DNA from: Bifidobacterium sp. WK041_4_12
Lineage (GTDB): Bacteria > Actinomycetota > Actinomycetes > Actinomycetales > Bifidobacteriaceae
Length of the DNA: 64,000 bases
Assembly: GCF_041080795.1 (NCBI RefSeq)
Contig: NZ_CP129674.1
Span: 1,922,001-1,986,000, forward strand
Direction of reading: 5' to 3'
Positions 26,758-36,364 of the stretch are shown here, one piece after another; within the stretch, counting starts at the first letter, position 1, and each line of letters begins with the position of its first letter. The notes under the pieces were generated by a model, which was not told the origin of the DNA, searched no databases, and saw nothing but the letters and a program-made list of their open reading frames with translations. Both the position numbers and the translations under genes were made by a program.

Positions 26758-26797
26758 GCGAGTATAACGATTCATCACGGACGACGAAGGAGTCATC

Positions 26798-28027
26798 GTG
26801 CACTCTGATACAGCGCAGATGCCCAGTGAGGGCAGCTATCAATCCCTGTCCGAGCTTCATCGTTCCAGAGTAGTTGAGTACCTTCACCGCAATGGGGTAA
26901 GCTCCAGAGCTGATATATCGCAAGCCCTCGGCCTCACACCTGCGGCAATCACCAAAATCTCGGCGAAACTCATCGAACTTGGCATCATCAGCGAAACAGG
27001 CACCGTAGAAGGAAAACGAAACCGACGCGCCCTCGGGCTGACTCTCAATAACAGCAAATACCGAGTCATCGGCGTCAAATTCGCTCGCAGCCTGGTACAG
27101 ATCGGCGTATTCGACATCAGCGGACTACAACACTCATTGCTTGACCTACCGCCAGTAAAAGATGCTCACATATCTGACACCATCAGCGAAATCAAACGCA
27201 TCATCAGAGATTTACTACGCAACGACCCGAACATCATAGCTGTCGGGATGTCCGTCCCAGGACCATACCTTCGGCATGATGGCAGAATCGCCGTGGTCAC
27301 ATCCATGCCGGGCTGGACTGATATCAGCTATGCCGATGAGTTCGAGAACGCCTTCCCTGTCCCAACATTCATCGAACATGATGCCCGATCAGGAGCTTTG
27401 GCAGAAAGCCTTTTCGATCCACGCATCACTTCGGACACTATCGCCTACTACCTTGTGGGCGAGGGCGTTGGCCTTGGGGTCATGGATCACGAACAACTCG
27501 TCAACGGAGACCGCGGTGCGGCTACGGAAATCGGCCATATCAGCATCGACATCAACGGCAGACCATGCAAATGCGGCAATGTAGGTTGCCTTGAATGCTA
27601 CTGCTCAGCCGTGGCAGTGCATCAAGAACTCATAGACTCAGACATACTGGCTCAAGACCACCCCGACATCGCTTCGATGACACATAGGGATGCCTGCAAT
27701 GCATTGTTCGCAGCCTCGAATGCCGGGAATGCCCGAGCCACCGAACTTCTTCGAAACATCTCACGGTACGTCGGCTACGGATGCGTCAATATCATCAATG
27801 CCTACAATCCTCGGCAAATCATCATCGGCGACATCATGGCCCAAGCAGGCGATATATTGCTCACCACGGTGCAGAAAGTGCTGCGCGAACGTATCGTTCC
27901 CGAGATACTGAACTCCACAGAAATCCTGCTTTCGACGCTGACAAGCGACCCAGCCATCACCGGAGCAGCCGCCACTGCAGCAAATCAATTCCTGCGTTAT
28001 CCGTCCCTATTCGCCAGAAATACATAG
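26798..28027 (+). CDS. ROK-family transcriptional regulator
   Basis: A 409-residue NagC/XylR-type repressor. The N-terminal winged helix (SRADISQALGLTPAAITKIS) is followed by the ROK ATPase-like sugar-binding domain with the zinc motif CKCGNVGCLECYCS and the preceding ATEIGHISID. It starts at GTG after GAAGGAG. It lies directly before a PfkB sugar kinase and an MFS carrier, so it probably responds to their sugar. Confidence 0.9.
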   Translation: MHSDTAQMPSEGSYQSLSELHRSRVVEYLHRNGVSSRADISQALGLTPAAITKISAKLIELGIISETGTVEGKRNRRALGLTLNNSKYRVIGVKFARSLVQIGVFDISGLQHSLLDLPPVKDAHISDTISEIKRIIRDLLRNDPNIIAVGMSVPGPYLRHDGRIAVVTSMPGWTDISYADEFENAFPVPTFIEHDARSGALAESLFDPRITSDTIAYYLVGEGVGLGVMDHEQLVNGDRGAATEIGHISIDINGRPCKCGNVGCLECYCSAVAVHQELIDSDILAQDHPDIASMTHRDACNALFAASNAGNARATELLRNISRYVGYGCVNIINAYNPRQIIIGDIMAQAGDILLTTVQKVLRERIVPEILNSTEILLSTLTSDPAITGAAATAANQFLRYPSLFARNT

Positions 28028-28053
28028 CTACATAGCCACATAGCCACATAGCT
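28022..28053. repeat. Four 8-bp tandem repeats at the ROK stop codon
   Basis: ACATAGCT, ACATAGCC, ACATAGCC, ACATAGCT run head to tail from 28022. The ROK stop TAG (28025-28027) lies inside the first unit. Confidence 0.8.
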
Positions 28054-28151
28054 TCTAGCTCCAGACGAATGCGGCGTACAGCGCAACACAACTCTTCACA
28101 GAACAACAGTGAAATCAACAAACAAGTATCACCACAAGGGAAGGAAAGGTC

Positions 28152-29054
28152 ATGAAACAACCAATCGTACTCAGTCTCGGCGAGTTACTTTGGGATATGC
28201 TGCCAGGAGGAAAGCGTGCCGGCGGCGCACCAGCAAACTTCATCTATCATGCCATGAACAATGGTGCGGATGGGTATTCAATCAGCGCTGTCGGCGAGGA
28301 TGCCCTGGGCGACGAACTCTCCGATGCCGTCACCAATGCGGGAATAAAGTCAATTCTGCAACGCAACGCATGGCCTACCAGCACAGTCGAGGTCGCACTG
28401 AAAAACGGCATTCCTGAATACACCATCGTGCGCAATGTGGCGTGGGATCATATCGTACTCACCCGTGAACTCATCGAACAAGTAGGCAAAGCCGATGCCG
28501 TCTGCTTTGGCACACTCGCCCTGCGCAGCCCGGAGACCCACGACACCATCATCGAACTGCTGAAGCACACGAAGCCAGGTGCGATGAAATTCTTCGACAT
28601 CAACCTGCGTGGCGACCATTATTCAAAGGAACTCATCACCGAGCTGTTATGGCAGGCGACCGTGCTCAAACTCAACGACGCCGAACTGCTGCTGCTGCAG
28701 GATATGTTCGACATCCGTGGAACCTCCGATGCCGACGCATGCCAGTGGTTCATTAACCATTTCGACCTGGAGTATACGATACTCACCGCAGGAAGCGAAT
28801 ACAGCAGCATCTTCGGACGTACAGGCGAATCCTCAACCTTGTCTACTCCTCACGTCAAGGTCGCCGACACCGTCGGCGCTGGAGATTCCTTCTCAGGAAC
28901 TTTCACCAGCAACGTTCTTCAAGGCGTGTCGCTTCGCGCGGCACATCGCGCAGCGGTCAATACCGCAGCATATGTCTGCACGCAAAGTGGCGCATGGCCA
29001 GACTATCCGCAAACCATTCCTGACTACCTTGCGCAGGCGGAAGCGGAAAACTAA
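28152..29054 (+). CDS. PfkB-family carbohydrate kinase, fructokinase-like
   Basis: A 300-residue ribokinase/PfkB-fold sugar kinase. It shows GGAPANFIYHAMNNGAD near the N-terminus and DTVGAGDSFSG with catalytic Asp245. The compact N-terminus LGELLWDMLPGGKRAGGAPAN is typical of bacterial fructokinases. GGGAAGGAAAGG precedes the ATG. It forms an operon with the downstream MFS carrier and is probably controlled by the ROK regulator. Confidence 0.87.
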   Translation: MKQPIVLSLGELLWDMLPGGKRAGGAPANFIYHAMNNGADGYSISAVGEDALGDELSDAVTNAGIKSILQRNAWPTSTVEVALKNGIPEYTIVRNVAWDHIVLTRELIEQVGKADAVCFGTLALRSPETHDTIIELLKHTKPGAMKFFDINLRGDHYSKELITELLWQATVLKLNDAELLLLQDMFDIRGTSDADACQWFINHFDLEYTILTAGSEYSSIFGRTGESSTLSTPHVKVADTVGAGDSFSGTFTSNVLQGVSLRAAHRAAVNTAAYVCTQSGAWPDYPQTIPDYLAQAEAEN

Positions 29055-29068
29055 GCATTACAACAATC

Positions 29069-29103
29069 CCTGCCGCTCCTCAAGGGGAAAAAGGAACGGC
29101 AGG
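29069..29103 (+). terminator. Intercistronic hairpin between sugar kinase and MFS genes
   Basis: CCTGCCGCTCCT pairs with AGGAACGGCAGG (one mismatch) 14 bases after the kinase stop and just before the carrier's ribosome site. There is no T-run, so it is more likely a processing or stabilising stem than a full terminator. Confidence 0.5.
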
Positions 29104-29121
29104 CAAGAGGGGGAAAAAATT

Positions 29122-30366
29122 ATGTCAACCACAAGCTCCGGCCAAACGCGGCCCGGAATAAATATTCGAGCGCTCGCACCGGTTATGGTGTCGTTCTTCA
29201 TCATGGGTTTCGTTGACCTCGTTGGTATCGCGGCGAACTATGTGAAAAACGACTTCTCACTGACCGACTCACAGGCAAATCTCTTCACCAGCATGGTATT
29301 CTTCTGGTTCCTGATTTTTTCAGTGCCCACCGGCCTGATGATGAATCGTCTCGGTAGACGCCGCACCGTACTCATCAGCATTATCATCACCGCAGCAGCA
29401 CTCATCTTCCCAGTTATCGGCTATCTCCAGCCTTCCAAGGATGCCCGTTTTGTGCTGATGATCATCTCCTTCTGCCTGCTGGGAATCGGCAATACGGTGA
29501 TGCAGGTCTCCCTGAATCCTCTGCTGAGCAATCTGGTAAGCAATAACAGGCTTGCCAGCACGTTGACACTCGGTCAGTTCGTCAAAGCAATCGCCTCATT
29601 CATCGCACCGATTCTGGCTGGATGGATGGCTGCGGCCTTCGGCATGTGGTGGCTGCTGTATGTGATTTTCCTGGTCATCGCGATTGCAGGGTATGCACTG
29701 CTTGGCGCAGACAAGATCGAGGAAGCTGCTCCCGATGCAGGCAAGACGAGTATCGCACGCTGCTTCGCATTGCTGAAGGACCCGGTAGTGCTGCTGTGCT
29801 TCCTCGGTATCGTCAGCCATGTTGGAATTGACGTCGGCATCAACACCACCGCTCCGAAGATTCTTATGGAGCAGACAGGTCAGTCACTGGCGACCGCAGG
29901 TATCGCCACCAGCGTGTACTTCGTATTCCGCACCATTGGCTGCCTGACCGGAAGCGTGACGTTGCAAAGGCTCAGCAACAAAGCTGCTCTTCGTATATGC
30001 GCGGTACTGATGGCACTTTCCGTGGTGTGCTTCACCGTGTTCATCATCGTCTCACAGTCGCCCGTTTTCCTGTGCTACCTGGGATTGGCTCTTGTGGGCT
30101 TCGGCAACTCGAATGTCTTCTCGCTTTTCCTCACGCGCGCACTGCTGCATCAGCCTTCACGTCAGAACGAAATCTCTGGCCTGATGATGATGGGCCTTAT
30201 CGGAGGAGCAATCTTCCCACCACTGATGGGTCTTGCATCTGACGCGGTCGGCATGCAGACAGGTGCCATCGCTGTGATGTCCGTAGGCGTGATCTATGTG
30301 CTGGTGATTTCCATATTCCACAGCCTTATCGTTTCCAAGAATGAACAGGTTGTCTTAACAAAGTAA
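29122..30366 (+). CDS. MFS sugar transporter (FucP-like)
   Basis: A 414-residue major facilitator with about 12 spans: VMVSFFIMGFVDLVGIAANY, FLIFSVPTGLMMNRLGRRR and GIGNTVMQVSLNPLLSN match the FucP/sugar:H+ symporter branch. The start at 29122 follows GAGGGGG. Paired with a fructokinase-like enzyme and a ROK regulator, it probably imports the sugar they use, perhaps fructose. Substrate is inferred. Confidence 0.85.
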   Translation: MSTTSSGQTRPGINIRALAPVMVSFFIMGFVDLVGIAANYVKNDFSLTDSQANLFTSMVFFWFLIFSVPTGLMMNRLGRRRTVLISIIITAAALIFPVIGYLQPSKDARFVLMIISFCLLGIGNTVMQVSLNPLLSNLVSNNRLASTLTLGQFVKAIASFIAPILAGWMAAAFGMWWLLYVIFLVIAIAGYALLGADKIEEAAPDAGKTSIARCFALLKDPVVLLCFLGIVSHVGIDVGINTTAPKILMEQTGQSLATAGIATSVYFVFRTIGCLTGSVTLQRLSNKAALRICAVLMALSVVCFTVFIIVSQSPVFLCYLGLALVGFGNSNVFSLFLTRALLHQPSRQNEISGLMMMGLIGGAIFPPLMGLASDAVGMQTGAIAVMSVGVIYVLVISIFHSLIVSKNEQVVLTK

Positions 30367-30388
30367 TCCAGCCCTCTGCTGGGAGCAC

Positions 30389-30859
30389 TCAATGTCGCAT
30401 GCCTTGGCTTGCGACATCACCATCGAGCGGGATTTGTGCAGGCGCGCTCTTGCTGCGCAACAGGCTGCGTATTCTGGCCCACAAGCCCACTGATGCTGGC
30501 TTGCTCAATGATGCGGTGATGTCTTTCCAACCATCCAAATCGGGCAGCTCGCCATGCTCCCAGTATTTGAGGAACATCGAGAGGACTTCATCTTGGTCTG
30601 CACTGGTATAGGAGTATTGTGTGAAGCTTCCATCCTCAGCAACCAGCCGGGTCTCAACAACAAAGGAACCGATGGTCTCCACAACAACGGAACCAAGCAT
30701 CTGCAGATAGATGCTCTTGTCTACCGGCTCGCTCGGTTCCAACACCATGAAGTCAAGCTCCTTGCGTGATAGTCTCTCCACCACATCACGAAGCAGCTCA
30801 CCCGATATCTCGCTGTTCGTATAGGATTTCTCACTCGTCTGCAACACAAACTCGCTCAC
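30389..30859 (-). CDS. Unknown protein, 156 residues
   Basis: No family recognised. Soluble, acidic and mostly helix/strand mixed, with ELDFMVLEPSEPVDKSIYLQ and GSFTQYSYTSADQDEVLSMF. The GTG start at 30859 is chosen because GAGGAGG lies about seven bases upstream; an ORF extension to 30886 would include it. It follows a membrane protein gene (42 bases apart), so the two may be cotranscribed. A stem ATGTCGCA/TGCGACAT (30392-30417) spans its last codons and may end the converging MFS transcript. Confidence 0.7.
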   Translation of the reverse strand: MSEFVLQTSEKSYTNSEISGELLRDVVERLSRKELDFMVLEPSEPVDKSIYLQMLGSVVVETIGSFVVETRLVAEDGSFTQYSYTSADQDEVLSMFLKYWEHGELPDLDGWKDITASLSKPASVGLWARIRSLLRSKSAPAQIPLDGDVASQGMRH

Positions 30860-30900
30860 CTGCTGACCTCCTCTTCCCCGCTGCACATGCCCACCATGAA

Positions 30901-31494
30901 TTAATGAAGCTTGTCGATACCATGCTTTCGGTTTATTTCGTCAAGCTTAGCCTGCTGGCTCTCATGCACATGAGAGATTTCGTCGGCAAAAACCTCCTGA
31001 GTCATCTGTCTGGTCTGTTCCATCTTCTGCTGGACCTCTTCTCTGCTCAATGGTTCCTTCGAATTCAGCAGCACATTGATGAGCAGATTGACAATCCCCA
31101 TGACCAGACCGATCATCAAGGCCGCTAACCCGGCACGAGCAGCCAGCATCGTCGTCAGGCACGCGATGCAGATCAGGCACACCACCTGAAGTCCAAGGTA
31201 GCGAAGACTGGGATAATCGGTGCGCTCGCGGACCGAGAAGATATGCAGTATCCACGCATTGGGCACGGCACTGACCAATGCAGAAATCACCACCACGATG
31301 AACAGGGTCTCGAAAGGAATGGAAGCGGCTGCAATGACCAGTCCAACAAGCCAGCAGGCAAGCAGATACGCCGGAATCATCAACGCCTCGGTTATCAGAT
31401 GACCTTGTATGACATGCTTAAGCGGGATTGGCGACCAATCCTTGCTGTTGCTGCTTTCCACCACGGCACTCACATTCCTTCGATTGATGTGCAT
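30901..31494 (-). CDS. Unknown membrane protein with four spans
   Basis: A 197-residue protein with four hydrophobic segments between about residues 35 and 145 and a charged C-terminal helix (SREEVQQKMEQTRQMTQEVF, HESQQAKLDEINRKHG). The layout resembles DUF3021-type proteins but the match is uncertain. The start is unclear: 31494 is an ATG without a good ribosome site; GTG codons just downstream near GAAGGA are possible. Divergent from an ABC exporter. Confidence 0.65.
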   Translation of the reverse strand: MHINRRNVSAVVESSNSKDWSPIPLKHVIQGHLITEALMIPAYLLACWLVGLVIAAASIPFETLFIVVVISALVSAVPNAWILHIFSVRERTDYPSLRYLGLQVVCLICIACLTTMLAARAGLAALMIGLVMGIVNLLINVLLNSKEPLSREEVQQKMEQTRQMTQEVFADEISHVHESQQAKLDEINRKHGIDKLH

Positions 31495-31814
31495 TCATAT
31501 GACGTGCATTCCATAATCTTCGAAGGCTAGGCTTCCAGTACCAAAGCAGGCACTGACGAGCCCTGCATCTAGGACACCTTTCGCACTTCCCCTTCGCATG
31601 ATTGCCTCATGCGAGAACCTTCTCTCCACAGGAATACCATGTCGCACGGCCAACAATGAAAACAGCCTCACTCACACTCAACATGTACTAAGCTCTCATT
31701 CAACCAGCACTCAATTCACGCTCAACAACGACGCGAATTCGCTCAACACGAATGTCGATTGTACGATACGCTGTTATTGACCACCGCTTCGTATCCCCAA
31801 TGAAGGAGGACAGC
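31495..31814. other. Divergent intergenic region before the ABC exporter
   Basis: About 320 bases without a supported gene. It contains several ACTCAAC-like repeats and an AAGGAGG ribosome site at its right edge. I see no clear promoter boxes. Confidence 0.45.
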
Positions 31815-32516
31815 TTGGCCTACATCGAATTCACCCATGTCACGAAGGAATACACCTCTGGCGGTGGCAGCGTTCATGCGCTTGAGGATGTGAATTTCTC
31901 CATCGACAAGGGCAGTCTCACCATCATCTTGGGCGCTTCTGGCGCAGGAAAAACGACCGCGCTCAACATTCTGGGCGGTATGGATACCCTGACATCGGGT
32001 ACGGTCAGTGTGGACGGTCGTGACATTTCGGCTCTCTCCCGCAAGGAGCAGACCTTGTACCGTAGAACGGACATAGGTTTCGTATTCCAGTTCTATAATC
32101 TGGTTTCCAGCCTTACCGCGCTTGAAAACGTGGAGCTAGCATCGCAGATCCGCCGCGAACATTTCGATCCCCAGCACACCTTGGAGCAGGTTGGTTTGGG
32201 ACATCGGCTCAACAATTTCCCCAGTCAGCTCTCCGGAGGCGAACAGCAAAGGGTGGCGATTGCTCGTGCGATTGCCAAACGGCCAAAACTCCTGCTGTGC
32301 GACGAACCAACAGGAGCTTTGGACTTCGAGACGGGCAAGCAAATTCTGCAACTCCTGCAAGATATATGTCGGACGCAAGGAATGACGGTCGTCATCATCA
32401 CCCATAACACTGCAATTTCCCCTATGGCTGACAAGGTCATTCATTTCCGAAGTGGGCAAGTATTTGACAGCTCCACGAACGAGCATCCCATGTCCATAGC
32501 TGACATTGAGTGGTAG
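31815..32516 (+). CDS. ABC transporter ATPase, MacB/LolD type
   Basis: A 233-residue ATPase with Walker A GASGAGKTT (40-48), signature LSGGEQQR, Walker B LLLCDEPTGALD and the switch His in IITHNTA. The start is taken as TTG at 31815, five bases after AAGGAGG; an ATG further upstream would place that site inside the gene. It works with the FtsX-like permease seven bases downstream. Confidence 0.9.
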   Translation: MAYIEFTHVTKEYTSGGGSVHALEDVNFSIDKGSLTIILGASGAGKTTALNILGGMDTLTSGTVSVDGRDISALSRKEQTLYRRTDIGFVFQFYNLVSSLTALENVELASQIRREHFDPQHTLEQVGLGHRLNNFPSQLSGGEQQRVAIARAIAKRPKLLLCDEPTGALDFETGKQILQLLQDICRTQGMTVVIITHNTAISPMADKVIHFRSGQVFDSSTNEHPMSIADIEW

Positions 32517-32523
32517 GTGCAGT

Positions 32524-35184
32524 ATGACAGCAGCAGACGCACACCACGGCTCCACCAGCGCCATGCGTTCAAATCCAGTGGTCAAAGACATCTGGCGCAC
32601 TTCAGTGAGCAATTGGAAACGGTTCATCTCCATTGCCATTATCACCATGCTTGGCGTGGCAGTACTCACCGGCATCTATGCGGGTTGCAGAGACACGCTG
32701 CTTTCTGCAGACAGATTCTATGAATCCTCTCACCTCTTTGACATCCAGGTGGTCTCGTCTGCGGGTCTGACGGACAAGGATCTCACTGCATTGTCATCGG
32801 TGGCCGGAGTGAAATCGCTTCAGCCAGAAATTTCCACAACTGTGACCGTACCCATGCATGGCACGCCGCATGCGGCGACGATACGGCAGCTAGGCGGGCG
32901 GGGTCTTAACACCGTGTCCGTCCAGCAGGGTACGTTGCCAACGCATTCCCATGAGATTGCAGTTACGCAGCGTTTCTTGATCGACAGTGGTCTGTCGCTG
33001 GGAAACAGCATAGTCGCCAGTTCAACCGATGCTATGACGAATCAGCCGACCACAACCAGGTACAAGATTGTCGCCGTCGTGCTTGACCCGATGAACATAG
33101 CAAATCCCGAAGGATACAGTTCAGGAACGTTCCGCTCTCAAGACAACGAGAGCTATGACATGTTCATTCCGTCGAATGTCACGACGAACGACGTGTATTC
33201 TGCCCTTTCCATAACCGTATCGGGCGCAAACAGCCTTGATACCTTCTCCGACGCATACTCCTCACGAGTGCAGCAAGTCATCGACCGCATCAATGACACG
33301 GTAGCCAAAGACCGGGAGCAGGCTCGAGAGCAGGAGCTTGCACAAGAGCTTGCCCAGGGGCTTGCACAGAGCGGCACCATGGATTCGTCTCAACAGTCAA
33401 GTCTTGCGCAAGCATCCCAGACCACTTCTGCCACAGCGAAAACTTCTAGCACTGCGCAAATTTCTACCACAGTGCAATGGCATCTTCTGACCCGTTCATC
33501 GCTCGAATCCTATTCCAATCTGAAAGGTGACATCACCTCCATCGAATCGATTGGGCGCGCATTCCCCGTACTCTTCCTCGTCGTGGCAATACTCATGAGC
33601 CTTACTGCCATGACACGGATGGTTGAGGAGGATCGTGGACTTATCGGAACATATCTGGGTCTTGGCTACGGCAGACTCACCATTGCGGCAAAATATGTGT
33701 CCTTCGCACTCGTAGCATGCGTGCTTGGCGGAGCGCTTGGCAACGTTCTTGGTTTCGTCGGCATCCCAGCTTTCCTCATTTCCGTGCTGGAAGGGCTGTA
33801 CACCATACCCAACACCTACGTTGCCTTCGACGCGCTGTATGGGATTGGCGGATTTCTGCTGTTTGCGCTTGGTGTGACTGGCTCGACCATGATTGCATGC
33901 CGAGGCGAAATGAGACACATGCCAGCATTGCTGATGCGTCCGAAATCTCCGAAAACTGGCTCCCGGGTTCTGCTGGAACGCTGGAGCTGGCTTTGGAAGC
34001 GAATGAGCTTTCTTAACAAGGTAACCGTTCGCAACCTGTTCAGGTTCAAAAGCAGACTGGTGATGACGGTTGGCGGCGTTGCCGGATGCACGGCGCTTAT
34101 CCTCTGCGGTTTTGCCATTAACGATACGATTCAGACGCTCGGTGCCAAGCAGTATGGCGGCGTGGACAAGTATGACCTTATGAGCATCGCAGTATCGGAC
34201 GCCGATGCGGCAGGAATGCGTAAACAGCTTATCGATGACGGCCAGATGGTCCATTCAATTCAGCTGCGCGTCGAGGGGGCCGATCTGCTCAATGCCGACG
34301 GTCAGAGCGAATCCGTGAGACTCGTAGTCGTTCCCGATGGACAAAATATCAGCGACATGGTCGATTTTCGACCTGCTGCCCAAGGATTTGGCCGTATCTT
34401 CGGATTCTCCACGTCTCCAAGTGCAAGACAACGACTCACGCTCGGAAACCACGGGCTTCTGGTCTCGCAGAGCGCCGCGAACGCTTTGGGCATATCTGCC
34501 GGCGATTCGGTGTCATTGCGCAGCGACGTTCACGGTCAACGTTCTGTCCACGTTCGCGATGTGTATAGAAATCTCATAGGCAGCGACGTGTACATGTCGG
34601 CAAGCCTCTATGAATCGACCTTCGACATGCAGCAGAAGGATTTCGTGACGAATGCGATCATGGCGACCCTGCGAGGAAATGACAATCAGCAAGTCGCCTA
34701 TGCAAAGAACATCGGTAAGTCCTCCCAGGTTGCGTACGCTTCGAGCACCGTATCGTTGAGGCGCGGCTTCGCCTTCGATTTGATGAGCGCCGTGGTGACG
34801 CTGATCGTCGCCCTTGCGGGCTCACTCGCATTGGTCGTACTGTTCACCCTCTCAAGCACCAATGTTTCCGAACGCATTCGTGAAATGGCCACCTTGAAGG
34901 TGTTGGGCTTTACCGACCGCGAAGTGCACACCTACATCAACAAGGAGATGCTTCTCCTCGCCTCCTTCGGCACGCTGCTGGGTCTGCCTCTGGGACGTGT
35001 GCTGGGCGGCATGCTCACCGGCGTTCTCACCATGTCGGGAATGTTCTTTGAAGTTGAAATCCGATGGACAAGCTACCTGATTGCAAGCGGCATCACCATG
35101 CTCTTCGCCGTGCTCGTGCTGCTGTTCACGAACACGGTCCTGAATCGCATCGATCCGGTAAGCTCGTTGAAAAGCGTGGAATAG
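32524..35184 (+). CDS. FtsX-like ABC permease
   Basis: An 886-residue permease. After a short cytoplasmic N-terminus comes one span (RFISIAIITMLGVAVLTGIY), a large external region with a Gln/Ser/Thr-rich stretch (about 255-320), three spans, a second span near residue 510 with another external domain, and three C-terminal spans (SALVVLFTLSSTNVSERIRE region with MATLKVLGF). This duplicated FtsX layout is found in MacB-like or lipoprotein/peptide export systems of Gram-positive bacteria. Substrate unknown; no adjacent two-component system is seen. Confidence 0.87.
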   Translation: MTAADAHHGSTSAMRSNPVVKDIWRTSVSNWKRFISIAIITMLGVAVLTGIYAGCRDTLLSADRFYESSHLFDIQVVSSAGLTDKDLTALSSVAGVKSLQPEISTTVTVPMHGTPHAATIRQLGGRGLNTVSVQQGTLPTHSHEIAVTQRFLIDSGLSLGNSIVASSTDAMTNQPTTTRYKIVAVVLDPMNIANPEGYSSGTFRSQDNESYDMFIPSNVTTNDVYSALSITVSGANSLDTFSDAYSSRVQQVIDRINDTVAKDREQAREQELAQELAQGLAQSGTMDSSQQSSLAQASQTTSATAKTSSTAQISTTVQWHLLTRSSLESYSNLKGDITSIESIGRAFPVLFLVVAILMSLTAMTRMVEEDRGLIGTYLGLGYGRLTIAAKYVSFALVACVLGGALGNVLGFVGIPAFLISVLEGLYTIPNTYVAFDALYGIGGFLLFALGVTGSTMIACRGEMRHMPALLMRPKSPKTGSRVLLERWSWLWKRMSFLNKVTVRNLFRFKSRLVMTVGGVAGCTALILCGFAINDTIQTLGAKQYGGVDKYDLMSIAVSDADAAGMRKQLIDDGQMVHSIQLRVEGADLLNADGQSESVRLVVVPDGQNISDMVDFRPAAQGFGRIFGFSTSPSARQRLTLGNHGLLVSQSAANALGISAGDSVSLRSDVHGQRSVHVRDVYRNLIGSDVYMSASLYESTFDMQQKDFVTNAIMATLRGNDNQQVAYAKNIGKSSQVAYASSTVSLRRGFAFDLMSAVVTLIVALAGSLALVVLFTLSSTNVSERIREMATLKVLGFTDREVHTYINKEMLLLASFGTLLGLPLGRVLGGMLTGVLTMSGMFFEVEIRWTSYLIASGITMLFAVLVLLFTNTVLNRIDPVSSLKSVE

Positions 35185-35241
35185 CCTTGGGGTAGCCTTA
35201 CGCAATCTCGCGCATGTACTGCACCTGCGCGCGTTGCCAAG

Positions 35242-36342
35242 CTACTGGATGTAGTTCCAGAAATGCTCCGTAGCCTGTGCAATCGCCTGTAGGGGAACGC
35301 TCTCATTAACACTATGCACGCATGTCGGATCGCCCGGCCCGCAAACGATGATGGGTATCTTCTGGCTGAGCTGAGCGGCGAATATCGAGGCTTCAGTGAA
35401 ATAGGTCACCGGCTCAACGTCACGCTCGCCAGGAAGCGAGGCGACCCAAGGATCATCGGGATCGGTCCAGACCGGGGAAAGGGAAAATTCAGTCTCGACC
35501 TCATCGATTCCATCGATTGACTGCAGATATTCAACAAGCGAATCGGCATGATCGCGTACGGTTCGAATATCCAATTCCCCAGCGCAGTAGTCGGGCACGA
35601 TGTTGGGAACCGCACCACCATGCATGGTTCCCAGATTGCATGTTTCATTGCCCAGACAGTCATCACTTTCAAGCGGAATGCGCTGAATGCCGGCTGATGC
35701 CCCCATCATTCGCACAATCGCGTTGACTCCCAGACTTGGATTGCTTCCGTGGGCGGCCTTTCCTCGAGAGATCAGACGAAGCCACAGCGCTCCTCGATGG
35801 CCGAAACGAATGATATTGTTCGTGGACTCCATGATTACCATGCCAGACATGGGTATCCTGTCGAGGATTTCAACGGCGGAGGGAGCTCCCAGACACCCAA
35901 TCTCCTCGTCCTTCGTCATCGCAACAACACAAGGCAACCCCTCGCGGCACGCGCGCTCGAACACGGCAAGCGCCGCAGCAAGGCCACTTTTCATATCCGA
36001 CGAGCCCCTGCCATACAATCTTCCGTCACGCTCATCGGCCTCGAATGGCGAAGACTGCCAAGAATCACGATCCATCGGCGGCACCGTATCGATGTGCCCA
36101 ACGAAGACGACGGATTTCTTAGGCCTATCAGGACTTTCTCTGTCATCCAATCCGGTCGTGAACACTGCGCTCATGCCGTTATCCGAAACGCTGACACGAG
36201 CCCCTGGAATCTTCGACACCTGATTGACAATGGTGAGGAACGTCGAATCCTGCTCGCTGGAACCCGACACCGAGCGCATCGAAATCAATGTCTTGGTAAG
36301 CTCAATCGAGCGCCGTGTCATCCTGGCGTCTTCGTTGTTCAT
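35242..36342 (-). CDS. M20-family amidohydrolase (ArgE/DapE/YlmB-like)
   Basis: A 366-residue metallo-amidohydrolase. Metal ligands fit His83 (VGHIDTVPP), Asp116 (GRGSSDMKSG) and Glu172, with catalytic Glu146/147 in TKDEEIG. The insertion/dimerisation domain (KAAHGSNPSLGVNAI) is present. This family includes acetylornithine and diaminopimelate desuccinylases, and the formylaminopyrimidine deformylase YlmB. Last gene of the LacI-divergent operon. Its company with a TenA-like gene makes a YlmB-like role worth testing. Confidence 0.82.
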   Translation of the reverse strand: MNNEDARMTRRSIELTKTLISMRSVSGSSEQDSTFLTIVNQVSKIPGARVSVSDNGMSAVFTTGLDDRESPDRPKKSVVFVGHIDTVPPMDRDSWQSSPFEADERDGRLYGRGSSDMKSGLAAALAVFERACREGLPCVVAMTKDEEIGCLGAPSAVEILDRIPMSGMVIMESTNNIIRFGHRGALWLRLISRGKAAHGSNPSLGVNAIVRMMGASAGIQRIPLESDDCLGNETCNLGTMHGGAVPNIVPDYCAGELDIRTVRDHADSLVEYLQSIDGIDEVETEFSLSPVWTDPDDPWVASLPGERDVEPVTYFTEASIFAAQLSQKIPIIVCGPGDPTCVHSVNESVPLQAIAQATEHFWNYIQ

Positions 36343-36364
36343 GCTGCCTCGATTCGCAATCTAC

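Noticed and set aside
33496..34254. Minus-strand open frame (252 codons) inside the FtsX-like permease
   Set aside because: Antisense shadow, His/Asn/Arg-rich without domain features, and the permease frame is intact.
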